Shown here in pieces: positions 6,788 through 16,515 of a DNA stretch of 64,000 nucleotides (position 1 is its first letter; every line of letters starts with the position of its first letter). This DNA comes from Phocaeicola coprocola DSM 17136 (GTDB taxonomy: Bacteria > Bacteroidota > Bacteroidia > Bacteroidales > Bacteroidaceae). The translations under genes and the position numbers were made by a program. Under the pieces are notes generated by a model. That model saw only the letters and a list, made by a program, of their open reading frames with translations, did no database searches and had not been told where the DNA came from. Where the stretch lies: NCBI RefSeq assembly GCF_000154845.1, contig NZ_DS981457.1, positions 1 to 64,000 on the forward strand. The letters run 5' to 3'.

Positions 6788-9658
6788 TCACCGCTCCCCG
6801 AAGTTGAAGTCAAGGTCTTCAAACGGGATTTGTTCGGGGATGTTCTCGCGTAAAGCCTCCAGAGCCTCCCGTGCCTGCGGCATCATCTCGTCCCCCTCGT
6901 GTCCCTTTACCCATTCCTCCATCTCCCTCGCTTTCACTACCACGTTACCGGCAATGAAGCGGTCGGCTATCTCGTAGTTCCCCGCCAGCGGGTTGTAGTA
7001 CACCCTGCCTTTCAGTACTTCCAGCATGTCCGTCCGTACCATGTCGCACAGGGATTCCATATACGGCAGGTTCACCCCGCCGTAGCGGTTGAGCGAAGCG
7101 GACAGGGCTTCTTCCGGCGATTCCGCCATGACGGTCGTTTCCTGCGAAAAGGAAACGGGATGGTCGAATATGTCCGCCTTCACCATCGTACCGCCCTCGC
7201 TGCGTTCCAGTGCCAGCATGTTGCGCCCGGAGGCGTCCATCATCAGCAGCTTCACGTTCTGCCTGGCGTTCAGGCAACCGTACCGCATAGTGAACTCGTC
7301 GTAGTAGGTGTTCAGGTGGCGGCGGAGCATGTCGTTTGCCTCCTGCCGTTCCGCCTCCTGTGCGTAAAGCCGCTCGTAGGTGTCGCGCATCGAGATGTAC
7401 AGCTGCGCTTTCTCCTTCTGCATAACCTCCATGTCCAGCGGATGGAAGGTTGCCCCGTAGCGGGTCACGTCCTTCAGCACGCCCACCTGATAGCGCACGC
7501 CCTGCGTATGTACCCATGCCAACGAGCCGTCCTTCAGGTGCGGCTCCAGCGGTCGGCTGTACGGACGGGGCATCATTTCCTCCTCCCGCTTGCGCTGCCT
7601 CTCTTCCGGTGTCAGGGCGGCTTCCTCCGCACGGAGGGCTTTCTCCACTTCCGCTATCCGTCTGTCGCGTTCCGCCTCGAATCCGTTTTCTATCGGATAG
7701 ACCGCCGTAGCAGCAGTACCTTGCGGTTCTTCTGTTTTCCCCACATGGACTTTTTCTCTTTGCGCCTCCGATGTCCCGACTGTCCGTTTGACGGCATTGG
7801 CTTCCATCTTCGTCTTTCCCAGCCGGCGCAGTTCCGCCCGTTGTTCCGGCGTGAGCGACATCATCGTTTCATAGAATCCGTTGATGGGCGGATTTGTTTC
7901 CCAGTCAAGGCTGCGGTAAACGGCGTCCTCCGGGTCACCGTCCTCTTGTAGCGGTATCTTGTCCTCTGCTTTCGGTGCGGTCGTTTCAACCGGGGCAGCT
8001 TCCACCTCTGCTGTGCCACGGATGATTTCCTCCATTTCCTTTGCCTCTTCCGGGGTAATGGCGGCACCTGCCTCCGTCTTTCCTTTGTCCGCTTCCATTC
8101 CCGTACCGTCCTCCGGCAGCACGAACAGCGATGCCTGTACCGGTTTCTTCGGCTTGGACTTGCTGCCCTTCTTCCGCTCCGGCTTCAGTCCGCGTTCCGC
8201 CAGCCGCCTTTCCTCCTGCGTGTAGCCGAACAGGTCGTACAAATCCATAACCGGGGCTTCCGGATGTCTGCTTTGCGCTTCTTGCGACACGCCGGTCATG
8301 GCTTGTACTTTCGGCTGCACACTGTTTGCTTCCCTTTTTGTCCGGTCCGCTGCACCTGCATCCGGCAATCCGCTCTCTTTTTTCACCTCCGTCCGTTCTT
8401 CCGCAACCGAAGCGGAATTTTCTCTTTTCGTCTCAATACCCTCGGTCTGTACGGCAATGTTCTGCCGCATCTCTTGCCGTGCTTCCTGTCTTTCGCCCTT
8501 GATGCCGTTGTAGCGTTCCAAGTCCAGCCGTACCGACAGGTCTTCCGACAGCATTTTATACAAATCCATCGCAATACCTTCCACACCGCCGTTGTGCGTG
8601 TATATCATGGCGGGCTTGCCGTAGGGGTCGGTATCCTTTTTCGCTTCGGTATGGATGATGCGTTCCGGGTGGTCAAGGAAATATTCATTGGTAACGACTC
8701 CGGTATGGTTGCTTCTGACTGTCCGGGTAAACCGCATGTCCTCTTCGGACAAATCCATTTTGTTGATGTTCTTTTGTAGGATTATCAGGTCACAACCCAC
8801 TTCCGTGTTGGCGTTTTCCGTGAACAGGTTGTTCGGCAGACGTATGGCGGACAACAGGTCCGCCTGCTTCATCATCAGGTAGCGCGTGCCTCCGTTGCCT
8901 TCCGTATTCAGTACGCTCTGCGAGGTGATGAATGCCACGACACCGCCGTCGCGCACCGCGTCCAGCCCTTTCAGGAAGAAATACGTATGCACTTTCTTCG
9001 CCGCTATCCGGTGCATGACCGACTTTTTCTCGTATTCCGCGTCAAACACGGCGATGTCCCCGAAGGGTATGTTGGAGATGGCAAGGTCGAAACGGTTCAG
9101 GAAAGGTTTCTCTATCTTCTCGAAGCCCTCCGTGCGTATTTTCTGCTGCGGGTACAGGTGTCCGAGCATCTTGCCCGTCAGCAGGTCTTTCTCGAATGCC
9201 GTCACCTCCGCCTGCGGGTTGTTCGACAGCACCGGGCTGATGAACGCGCCCATGCCTGCCGACGGCTCCAGCACCAGCCTCGGGCGCACCTTGCGGTCGT
9301 GCAGCACATCCGCTATGGTGTCCGTTATGGCTTGCGGGGTGTAGAACGCCGTCAGCACCGAGGCTTTCAGCGAATCCGTATAACGCTTGTACTCCATGTC
9401 GTCCCGGCTGTTTTCCCGGATGATACGGTGCAGCTCCACCGTAGGGGCGAACAGTTCGAGGTCGGATTTCGCCCAGTGTACGGCATCCGTCAGCTCCCGT
9501 GCCGGGTTCAGTATGCACTTCAGTCCCCCGAAGCCGCAGTACCGCCCCAGCAGCACGCGCTCCCTTTCGGTGGGCGTGCGCCCTTCCCGGTCGAGCGTGA
9601 ATGCCGTCCGTATCGCCTCGATGTTGTCCCTCAGTTTCTGTTTCCTATTGAATGCCAT
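6788..9658 (-). pseudogene. Conjugative-element N6-adenine methylase/helicase, truncated after the methylase half
   Basis: The frame gives 956 residues. A methylase domain occupies about residues 1-370, with the SAM-binding motif LEPSAGMGAF and the catalytic-type motif SNIPFGD. A low-complexity linker follows (about 400-640), then a region common to ICE proteins of this type. As I remember them, related proteins on Bacteroidales conjugative elements are about twice as long, continue past a FNFGERW-type motif and end in an SNF2-like helicase. Here the sequence reads DFNFGER and then TGA, where TGG (W) would be expected, and the immunity array begins at that point. I therefore call it truncated. 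It overlaps the DUF1896 gene by 14 nt, as in an operon. Confidence 0.7.
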
Positions 9659-10097
9659 AGGACTCCAGATAAAGCATGACGGTTCCGGTCAGCTCCGTGT
9701 AGAGCAGGTCGTGGTCGGGCGACAGGGCGAAGGTGTCGTCCGGCGTGTCGTAACCGCCGAGCAGGTTTTTCAGATAGGGGAAGAGTTTCCGGCAGAACGC
9801 CTCGCGGTCGGATGCCGCCACCTCGTCGGCGAACTCGTTTTCCACCACCTCGCGCAGCAGGGCGTAAGGGGAGAAGTGGAGTCCTTCGAGCAGGACGCGC
9901 ATGGCTTCCTCCTGTGCGGCTTCCGTGGAGCTTCCCTCCAGCCTTGCCTTCTCGAAGGTCTCGGCGGCGGCTTCCTCGCGCCCGGAGATAAGACCGGTGT
10001 CGGATACTTTGTCGGGATGGTATTTTCTCAGGTAGTCCAGCAGGTACAGCCCGTAGTAGGACAGTTCCGCCGGAGCGGTTCTCTTGTTCTGTTTCAT
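9645..10097 (-). CDS. DUF1896 family protein
   Basis: The protein has 150 residues with the DUF1896 pattern: LSYYGLYLLDYLRKYHPDK near the N-terminus and a C-terminal LLYTELTGTVMLYLESYGI. Members occur almost always between topoisomerase III and the large methylase/helicase on Bacteroidales conjugative elements, as here. No biochemical role is established. Its 3' end overlaps the methylase start by 14 nt, which suggests translational coupling. Confidence 0.85.
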   Translation of the reverse strand: MKQNKRTAPAELSYYGLYLLDYLRKYHPDKVSDTGLISGREEAAAETFEKARLEGSSTEAAQEEAMRVLLEGLHFSPYALLREVVENEFADEVAASDREAFCRKLFPYLKNLLGGYDTPDDTFALSPDHDLLYTELTGTVMLYLESYGIQ

Positions 10098-10144
10098 TTT
10101 CTTATGGATTTAGTGGATGAATGATTTTGGAAAGGATAGAAAAA

Positions 10145-10169
10145 GGCACCCGGTATCCCTCCGGGTGCC
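10145..10169 (-). terminator. Hairpin after topB
   Basis: A perfect 9-bp stem GGCACCCGG/CCGGGTGCC with a 7-nt loop is followed on the minus strand by TTTTTCT. It lies between topB and the DUF1896 gene and can act as a terminator or attenuator within the leftward operon. Confidence 0.7.
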
Positions 10170-10246
10170 GCCACTAAATCCATGTGAATAAAGAGTATCA
10201 ACGGATTGAAACAGATTATGACATGAACCAGTGGCGAAGTTACGCA

Positions 10247-12382
10247 TTATTTTCGTTTTCCTTTCATGTTCGTGCCTTTTCTTGCGCCTTTGGCTTCGGG
10301 AAAGATGAAGTTCGTGTTGAAATCCGCATCGAAAGCGACCGCCGCGCTGAACGGCTTGCCCTGCCTGCTCTTGAAGCCGCCGAGGACTTCCGTCTTTCCT
10401 TTTGCCAGCAAATCGGTCATCTCCCCGTCGGTGAGCGTCTTTCCGGCTATCTGGCGGAATACGGGCAGGGCGCAGTCCGGGTTGTCGCAGCGCACCACCT
10501 TGCCGTAGAACTGCATCGTGCCCTTGCCGCATTTGGGGCAGGTACAGCCCGATGCCTTGTGTCCGAAAATACGGTCACACGCAAGCAGGTCTGTGGTAAT
10601 CTTGCGGGTATAGCTTTCTATGTCCCTCATGAAAGCCTCGTGCGGGGTCTTTCCTTTCTCAATCTCCGCCAGTTCCGCTTCCCAGCGTCCGGTCATCTCC
10701 ACATTGGCGATGTCCATGTCTTTTACAATGGAATACAGGGCGAGTCCTTTCTCCGTCGGCACCAGCGATTTCTTCACACGCACCATGTATTCCCTTCTGA
10801 TCAGCGTTTCGATGATGGCGGCACGGGTGGCGGGTGTGCCGATGCCGCAGTCCTTCAGGGCCTGGCGTGCCTCCTCATCCTCCACATCATCACGCCCGGC
10901 GGTTTCCATCGCTGCCAGCAGCGAGCTTTCCGTATGCAGCGGTTTCGGTCGGGTCATGCCCGAACTCATCGAGCATCCCGCCATCACCAGTGTGTCACCT
11001 TCCGTCCAGTCCGGCAATGCCGTATTCCCGTTGTCCTCACCATACTCTCCGTACACGCCGCGCCAGCCTGCCTTGCGCACGATGCAGCCTTTCGCCTCAA
11101 ACGTCAGGCCCTCGCATCTTTCGCCTGCGTCCGGCACCACCTCCGCTACTACGGTAGCCGTATCCTTCACACATTCCTCCGAAAAAGCCTCTACCATGCG
11201 TCCGGCAATCATGTCGTAGATAATCTGCTCGTTCTTATAGAGGGCAAGCGGTCGGTTCGGCGTTACCAGCAGGGCATGGTGGTCGGTTACTTTCGAGGCG
11301 TCCACGCTCCGGCGGTTCAGTCCGTCCAAGTTCACGATTTTATCCGAAAGTGTGGAGTGTCCTGCCAGCCGTTCAAACAGCAGCGGTATTTCAGCAAACA
11401 CATCTTCCGGAATATGGCGGCTCGATGTTCTCGGATAGGTGACGAGCTTCGCTTCATAGAGCTTCTGTACCAGCTCCAGCGTCTGTTCCGCCGTGAATCC
11501 GTGCTTCGTGTTCGCTTCCTTTTGCAGTGTGGTCAGGTCGTACAGCAGCGGCGGGTTCTCCACCTTCTCCTTCTTTTCCACCTTGGTGACGGTGGCGCAC
11601 ATCTTCGCCTTTACCTTATTATATAGTATAGCTGCCTCGTTCTTGTCCTGCCATTTCTTCACGGAAGCGAATTTCACCACCGTACCCGCATTTGCCGATG
11701 GCACGGAGAAATGCAGCTGGTGTACCGGCTCCGGCGTAAAGCGTCTGTTTTCCCGGTACCGCTTGCAGACCATTGCCAGCGTGGGTGTCTGTACGCGTCC
11801 CACGGAATACGTTCCCCGCCCGGCGGCGACGGTCAGCGCCTGCGTGCCGTTGATGCCCACCAGCCAGTCCGCCTCGCTGCGTGCCTTTGCCGCCAGATAC
11901 AGGTCGTCATATTCATGCCCGTCCTTCAGTTCCTTCAATCCCTTGCGGATGGCAGTGTCCGTAAGCGAGCTTATCCACAGCCGGCGGAAGGGCAGCGTAC
12001 AGCCCGTATAGGCATACAGGTATCTGAATATCAGTTCCCCTTCGCGTGCGCAGTCCGTTGCCACGATGATGCCCTCGCTTTCCTGCCACAGCTTCGTTAT
12101 CACCTTTATCTGCTTCACCGCTGCCGCGTCCGCCTTATAGCCCTTGTCCGTCTTTACCTGTCGGGGTATCAGCATGAACTCTTCCGGTATCACGGGCAGG
12201 CTGTCCCTGCGGAAGCCCTTGAAGCCGTACCCGTCAGGCAGGGCGGGTTGCACCAGATGCCCCAATGCCCATGTCACATGGTAGCCGTTTCCCGTATAAT
12301 ATCCTTCCTCTTTTCTTGTCGCTCCGGTGATGCGTGCTATCTCACGCGCCACGCTCGGTTTTTCAGCCAGTATGGTAATCAT
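10247..12382 (-). CDS. topB: DNA topoisomerase III (type IA) of a conjugative element
   Basis: The protein has 711 residues. The N-terminal Toprim region starts with EKPSVAREIARITGATR. The catalytic tyrosine lies in LVTYPRTSSRHIPED (about residue 310). A C-terminal zinc-finger segment with CTCPKCGKG and VVRCDNPDCALP (about 625-655) precedes a basic tail. Type IA topoisomerases relax and decatenate single-stranded intermediates. Copies on Bacteroidales conjugative elements sit, as here, next to DUF3945 and DUF1896 genes and probably help process element DNA. The codon use is GC-rich like the rest of 6.8-16.4 kb. Confidence 0.93.
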   Translation of the reverse strand: MITILAEKPSVAREIARITGATRKEEGYYTGNGYHVTWALGHLVQPALPDGYGFKGFRRDSLPVIPEEFMLIPRQVKTDKGYKADAAAVKQIKVITKLWQESEGIIVATDCAREGELIFRYLYAYTGCTLPFRRLWISSLTDTAIRKGLKELKDGHEYDDLYLAAKARSEADWLVGINGTQALTVAAGRGTYSVGRVQTPTLAMVCKRYRENRRFTPEPVHQLHFSVPSANAGTVVKFASVKKWQDKNEAAILYNKVKAKMCATVTKVEKKEKVENPPLLYDLTTLQKEANTKHGFTAEQTLELVQKLYEAKLVTYPRTSSRHIPEDVFAEIPLLFERLAGHSTLSDKIVNLDGLNRRSVDASKVTDHHALLVTPNRPLALYKNEQIIYDMIAGRMVEAFSEECVKDTATVVAEVVPDAGERCEGLTFEAKGCIVRKAGWRGVYGEYGEDNGNTALPDWTEGDTLVMAGCSMSSGMTRPKPLHTESSLLAAMETAGRDDVEDEEARQALKDCGIGTPATRAAIIETLIRREYMVRVKKSLVPTEKGLALYSIVKDMDIANVEMTGRWEAELAEIEKGKTPHEAFMRDIESYTRKITTDLLACDRIFGHKASGCTCPKCGKGTMQFYGKVVRCDNPDCALPVFRQIAGKTLTDGEMTDLLAKGKTEVLGGFKSRQGKPFSAAVAFDADFNTNFIFPEAKGARKGTNMKGKRK

Positions 12383-12536
12383 ATATTTCCTGTTTTAGTC
12401 GTTGATACTATTGTTTCTTGTGGAGTGGAACGGGGTACGCCGGTTATCCGTGGGATATGCGGTACATGGCGCATGAGGCCCCGTTTCATTCCGTTGTTTA
12501 TTCTCTTTTAATTTTTTATGGATTCAGTGGCGGCAC

Positions 12537-14351
12537 TCAGGAAACCTTCATGCCTTTGGATTTCTTCGTCTGCTGCTTCTGCTGGGCGTCGTCCTTAGGG
12601 GCGGTCTGTCCCTGCGTAAGCGGCTCCTTCAGGTGCTTGGTCGCCTCGTTGGTCTTGCCCTCGTTGTTCACGGCGAGCTGCGTGCGGCTCTCATTCGACG
12701 GGGCAACGGTCTGCGCGAGGTCGGGGTTTTCCGAATAGGTCAGCGGTCTGCCTTTCTCGCGGTCGAACTTCAGGTACTTCGTGCAGGGTTGTCCCTGGTC
12801 GTCCTTTGCGTTGGCAAGTACCACAACTTTCCCCGCCACATAGTCTGCTTTCTGCTGTTCCGTAAATTTGTCATCCTTCCATTTCCCTATCGGGCGGATG
12901 CTGCCGTCCTCGTTCGTCCACGAGCGGTTGCGTCGTTGTCCGTTCTCCTGACTCCCGTCTTCCTTCTGCTGCTGTCCGGGAGCATCCGGGGCTTCCGGGC
13001 TCTGCTGTTTCTTCTCCTGTCCGTTTCCACGTCTCTGCGATTGCCCCTGCCACAGATATTCCGGCACAAACTCCACGTCGCGTTTCTCCGCACTTACTTG
13101 CAACACGGCTTCAAACTTGCGCCCGCCCTTCAGTGTCACCTCCTTGGGCAGTGCCAGCCCCGCACGCAGGATTTCCTGTTCCGGTTTTAACAGTTCCGTC
13201 AGTCCGATTCTGTCCGGGATGCGTATCTTGCTTGCCGGAATGTCCACGATTTCATTCGTCAGGCGGTCGATGCTGATGTACGACGGACGCATCTCCCCGG
13301 TTTTCGTATCCGCCACATCTACCAGCCTGCCCAGATTGCCTGTCTGCTTCAGTTTCTTCTTGTCTTCATCTGTGAAGGTATAGCCGTTATGGGGAATGTC
13401 AAGCCTCGGCTCGTGGCGAACGAAGTGGGGAGTGAGCTTCAATGCCCCGTCTTCCGTCTTCTGGAACGAGAGTCGGGCTTGCAGCTCATAGCTATCACCG
13501 CCGAAGGTCGGGTTCACCGTCACCAGATTTGTCTTGCCATAGTTCATCAAAGCTTTCATGTCCTTTTCAGACAGATTCTCTTTTTTCACCCCGAACCGTT
13601 CCAGTTCCTTCCAGTCCACGTCGCCGTCCGCTATCAGGTTCGGTCTTTGCGTCTTCGCCTGCGGTTGCCCGTCCTGTGCCGGTTCCTGTCCCTGTACCGC
13701 CTGCGTTTCCGCTGCCTGCGGTTGCTGTTCCAGATTTTCCTGTTTCATTTCTTCTATTTTCTCATTTGTTTGTTGTTCCACATTGTCTTCTTCCGTATTT
13801 TCTCTTTTCGCCTCTTCCGCAGCCTGCTGTTCCACAGCCTCCGTCTCGGCATTTTCTCTTTTCACCTCCTCCGCAGCCTGCTGTTCCTCAGTTTCCGTCT
13901 CGGCATTTTCTCTTTTCGCCTCCTCCGCAGCCTGCTGTTCCACAGCCTCCGTCTCGGCATTTTCTTTTTTCACCTCTTCCGCAGCCTGTTGTTCCTCAGC
14001 TTGCTGGTACGCCGATGTATCCACCTTGTGCGGAGCAAGCAGTTCTGCGTTTGCCGCAGGGTCTCTCAGCAGGTCCTTGATAACCGGAAGCAGTGCTTCC
14101 ACCATGTCCGCTGCCACCCTGTAGAAACCGAAGCGCGTCGGTTCCTTGCACTGGCGGTAGAAGTTCCTGAAGAAATTGTCTATCGCATCTCCGTGGCGGT
14201 CAAAGCGCAAAAACTCCTGCGAGTGCTCCGCTTTCGGCGGTATCCTCTTGGGATAACCTTTGCCGTCCAGTCCGGCAACCACGCTGATTTCGCCCGTCTT
14301 CTCGTCGCGGACAACCAGCACGTCCTCTTCCTTTTTCTTTTTCTGTTCCAT
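12537..14351 (-). CDS. DUF3945-domain mobile-element protein
   Basis: The 604-residue protein starts with a charged segment and a region common to this family (residues about 1-110). A repetitive Glu/Gln/Ala-rich coiled-coil-like stretch follows (about 115-200). The core with WKELERFGVKKENLSEKDM and HNGYTFTDEDKKKLKQTGN fits the DUF4099/DUF3945 type. The C-terminal part contains a glutamine-rich linker and a second module that begins RPIGKWKDDKFTEQQK. The gene belongs to the conserved DUF3945-topB-DUF1896-methylase block of Bacteroidales ICEs. Its function is unknown; a DNA- or replication-associated role is inferred from context. Confidence 0.85.
   Translation of the reverse strand: MEQKKKKEEDVLVVRDEKTGEISVVAGLDGKGYPKRIPPKAEHSQEFLRFDRHGDAIDNFFRNFYRQCKEPTRFGFYRVAADMVEALLPVIKDLLRDPAANAELLAPHKVDTSAYQQAEEQQAAEEVKKENAETEAVEQQAAEEAKRENAETETEEQQAAEEVKRENAETEAVEQQAAEEAKRENTEEDNVEQQTNEKIEEMKQENLEQQPQAAETQAVQGQEPAQDGQPQAKTQRPNLIADGDVDWKELERFGVKKENLSEKDMKALMNYGKTNLVTVNPTFGGDSYELQARLSFQKTEDGALKLTPHFVRHEPRLDIPHNGYTFTDEDKKKLKQTGNLGRLVDVADTKTGEMRPSYISIDRLTNEIVDIPASKIRIPDRIGLTELLKPEQEILRAGLALPKEVTLKGGRKFEAVLQVSAEKRDVEFVPEYLWQGQSQRRGNGQEKKQQSPEAPDAPGQQQKEDGSQENGQRRNRSWTNEDGSIRPIGKWKDDKFTEQQKADYVAGKVVVLANAKDDQGQPCTKYLKFDREKGRPLTYSENPDLAQTVAPSNESRTQLAVNNEGKTNEATKHLKEPLTQGQTAPKDDAQQKQQTKKSKGMKVS
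13786..14002 (-). repeat. Four tandem 57-bp repeats inside the DUF3945 gene
   Basis: About four imperfect copies of a 19-residue unit, built on EQQAAEEVKRENAETEAV, follow one another in frame. They keep the frame and would allow repeat-number variation by slippage or recombination. The encoded stretch is probably an extended charged helix. Confidence 0.85.
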
Positions 14352-14436
14352 TGATTGATTTTTTATTGGTTATTGAACAAGCCTGCCGGCAACCACCCAT
14401 ACAGGCATTTTTTCTTTTCGTCTTGAAAATTCCCTA

Positions 14437-14841
14437 TCATAAGCGACTTGCCGTGCGCCTGCCTCCTTTCTTCTCTTTGGTCTTGCCCGGTGATTTCTTC
14501 CCTGTGCCTTCCTTTATCTTCAGCACTTTCCCGCCGTCCAGTACAACTTCTTCCATGTTCCGGCTGATGAACTCCAACACGTCCGACTCCTTGTAATAGC
14601 TCTTGCGGCTGATGCGCCGGCTTTTGAGTCCGTATTCGCTGCGGAAACGTTGGAGTGACCGCTTGCTGGTACGCAGCATCTCGCACAGGTCTTGGTTGTC
14701 ATACATCCGTTCCCCGTCCAAGTACTTCACCCCGGAAGCATCCTTGTTTATCAGTACCGATATGATACCGTCCAACCGGTCAATCCGTCCCATGATGCGT
14801 TGCATCCATTCCTCAAACAGGTCCTTACCAACCGCTTCCAT
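14437..14841 (-). CDS. Helix-turn-helix protein (HTH_17-like)
   Basis: The protein has 134 residues. The segment YDNQDLCEMLRTSKRSLQRF followed by RSEYGLKSRRISRKSYYKES is a MerR/excisionase-type helix-turn-helix. The C-terminus is very basic (GKKSPGKTKEKKGGRRT) and probably contacts DNA. Such small proteins stand at the start of the topB block on Bacteroidales ICEs and act as regulators or excision accessory factors. It overlaps the next upstream gene by 17 nt, so the two are probably co-expressed. Confidence 0.78.
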   Translation of the reverse strand: MEAVGKDLFEEWMQRIMGRIDRLDGIISVLINKDASGVKYLDGERMYDNQDLCEMLRTSKRSLQRFRSEYGLKSRRISRKSYYKESDVLEFISRNMEEVVLDGGKVLKIKEGTGKKSPGKTKEKKGGRRTASRL

Positions 14842-15178
14842 CGTCTGCCTCCTTTCTTGTCATCAGGTAGTTATGCTTGAACTCCTCCAGTGTCTTCGGA
14901 TTGCAGCGGACAATTTTCCGTCTCACGCATTCCTCCAGATCCGTCAGTCTGTACCGGCACTTGCTTCTTGCCATCATGTAGGGAATAGTCTTGTCCTTTC
15001 GCATCCGTTGCAGTGTCCTCGTGCTGATTTTCAGCAGGTCCGCCGCCTCCTCGCTCGTCAGCAGGATTTCCACTTCCTCCTTCGGCACGTTGTCTTTCTT
15101 GAAAACATAGTCCGCTATCCGGTCTATCTTCTCCATCATCGTTTTCACGACCTCATTGTCCATTGTTACTATTTCCAT
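14825..15178 (-). CDS. Helix-turn-helix protein, excisionase/HTH_17 family
   Basis: The protein has 117 residues. The HTH motif LTSEEAADLLKISTRTLQRM continues with RKDKTIPYMMARSKCRYRLT (about residues 37-76), the classic excisionase-family pattern. A helical N-terminal part precedes it. It is the first gene of the leftward block, preceded by a possible promoter at 15202-15231, and overlaps the second HTH gene by 17 nt. I infer a regulator or excision factor of the element. Confidence 0.82.
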   Translation of the reverse strand: MEIVTMDNEVVKTMMEKIDRIADYVFKKDNVPKEEVEILLTSEEAADLLKISTRTLQRMRKDKTIPYMMARSKCRYRLTDLEECVRRKIVRCNPKTLEEFKHNYLMTRKEADDGSGW

Positions 15179-15201
15179 ATTATTCCGTATTGGTTACGCT
15201 G

Positions 15202-15231
15202 CAAAGGTGCGCAACTCCGTGCAGGCACAAT
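15202..15231 (-). promoter_or_regulatory. Weak candidate Bacteroidales promoter for the leftward ICE block
   Basis: On the minus strand ATTG (15228-15231) is followed after 18 nt by CACCTTTG (15202-15209). This resembles the Bacteroides -33/-7 arrangement (TTTG ... TAnnTTTG), but both boxes deviate from consensus. Confidence 0.35.
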
Positions 15232-15318
15232 CCATAGTATTTCCATAGTAGGGAATGATTTTCCCGAAATTTCCTGTAATTCTTTCCACAAGTGCCCTGT
15301 TTCTTCACATACGGGCAC

Positions 15319-15363
15319 AAAAAAAGGCGGCTCCGCCCGGCATGAAGCACGGATGAAGCCGCC
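15319..15363 (-). terminator. Terminator of the ComF-like gene
   Basis: Arms GGCGGCT and AGCCGCC are followed on the minus strand by seven T. It lies 37 nt past the stop of the phosphoribosyltransferase gene at 15400 and separates it from the HTH operon. Confidence 0.75.
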
Positions 15364-15399
15364 TAATCGATCAGTCATTAAATATGTAATAGAATCAAG

Positions 15400-16341
15400 C
15401 TACACTGTTTTCCCCAGAAACACTCCGATAACCGACAATGCCCCCAGTTGTTTCATTTTCCGTTGCAGTTGCCTGAAGCTCTCCCCGGTTGTAAGTACAT
15501 CATCCAGCAGGACAACATTCTTTCCTCTGATATACCGCCGTGTGAATTGCAGGTTCCGCAGTATGTCCTTATCCTTTCCCTTTCCTTTCAGTTGCTCGCG
15601 GTCTTCCTCTATCCAGATGGCCTTGAAACCATCCGTAATGCCCAGCCATTTCGACAGGTAGTAGCATACTACCGGAAAGCGTTTCCGTTGTCTTTCCCTT
15701 GTCGATGCGGGTATAGGTATCAGTACCGTGTCTTCCTTCGTTCCGTTGAATCCTGCATGTTTCAGACAAAGTGCTAGTATCCGTGCGACCAGCTCGCCGC
15801 AGTGTCCACCCTCCTTGAAACGGAAAATCAGGTTGCTTACCCGTTTCTGATGTTCGTCCGTCTTTTCCATCTTTGTGGGGTGATAGTCATGCAGATAATG
15901 ACATTTGCATCCGTCTATAAGCACTTCTCCCTTGAATATCGTTTCATACGGATAGAAGTCCGGTCGCTTCCCACTCTCAAATGTGAAGTTCAGCACGTCC
16001 CTCATCATGGTATTCGTTTCCTTCGACCTGCCCAGCGAGTACCATCCCGCATGTTTCCCGGCTTCCATCAGGCACATGCCGATTTCCATCGCCTCGCTGA
16101 ACCGCTGGTGCGAGACGATGTACCACCCGTGTTTCCGGCACAGGCCGGCAAACTCCTTCATGTCAGTAGTCAGGAAGTACATCATGCCTTCCTCTTTGAT
16201 GACTACCGTCAGTTCCGACTTCGGTTTCTCCCGGCAAAACAAGCTTTCGCTGTATTCCACTCCGTGCCATACCGACTCCGTGCATTCCTCATCGCAGAAC
16301 TGCACTTCCACCTCTTCAAGCAGGTCAAATTCCTCCACCAT
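15400..16341 (-). CDS. ComF-like phosphoribosyltransferase-domain protein on the ICE
   Basis: The protein has 313 residues. The C-terminal half carries a type I phosphoribosyltransferase fold with the PRPP-binding motif NVVLLDDVLTTGESF (about residues 273-287), preceded by LIPIPASTRERQRKRFPVV, a ComF-like pattern. The N-terminal 130 residues are unfamiliar. ComF proteins take part in DNA uptake for competence in other bacteria, but the role of the copies on Bacteroidales mobile elements is not known to me. It has its own terminator and stands between the HTH operon and the RhuM-like gene. Confidence 0.75.
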   Translation of the reverse strand: MVEEFDLLEEVEVQFCDEECTESVWHGVEYSESLFCREKPKSELTVVIKEEGMMYFLTTDMKEFAGLCRKHGWYIVSHQRFSEAMEIGMCLMEAGKHAGWYSLGRSKETNTMMRDVLNFTFESGKRPDFYPYETIFKGEVLIDGCKCHYLHDYHPTKMEKTDEHQKRVSNLIFRFKEGGHCGELVARILALCLKHAGFNGTKEDTVLIPIPASTRERQRKRFPVVCYYLSKWLGITDGFKAIWIEEDREQLKGKGKDKDILRNLQFTRRYIRGKNVVLLDDVLTTGESFRQLQRKMKQLGALSVIGVFLGKTV

Positions 16342-16515
16342 ACCGTTTCTATCTTTAATTACAGGTTTAAGATGGAGATAAGTTACACATTATTATCGGT
16401 TTACAGATAAGTATGTTTTGCAGTTTCACATTTTTTAGCTTATACAAACACGTGTCGGGACAGCCTCCTGCAAAAAAGACTGCCCCGACACGCATATCCG
16501 TCATATCCGGCGGTT

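Noticed and set aside
6899..14354. Long plus-strand open frames opposite the methylase, topB and DUF3945 genes
   Set aside because: They arise because GC-rich coding DNA has few stops on the opposite strand. Their proteins are low-complexity (His-, Arg- and Phe-rich) and show no domain, while the minus-strand genes have clear motifs.
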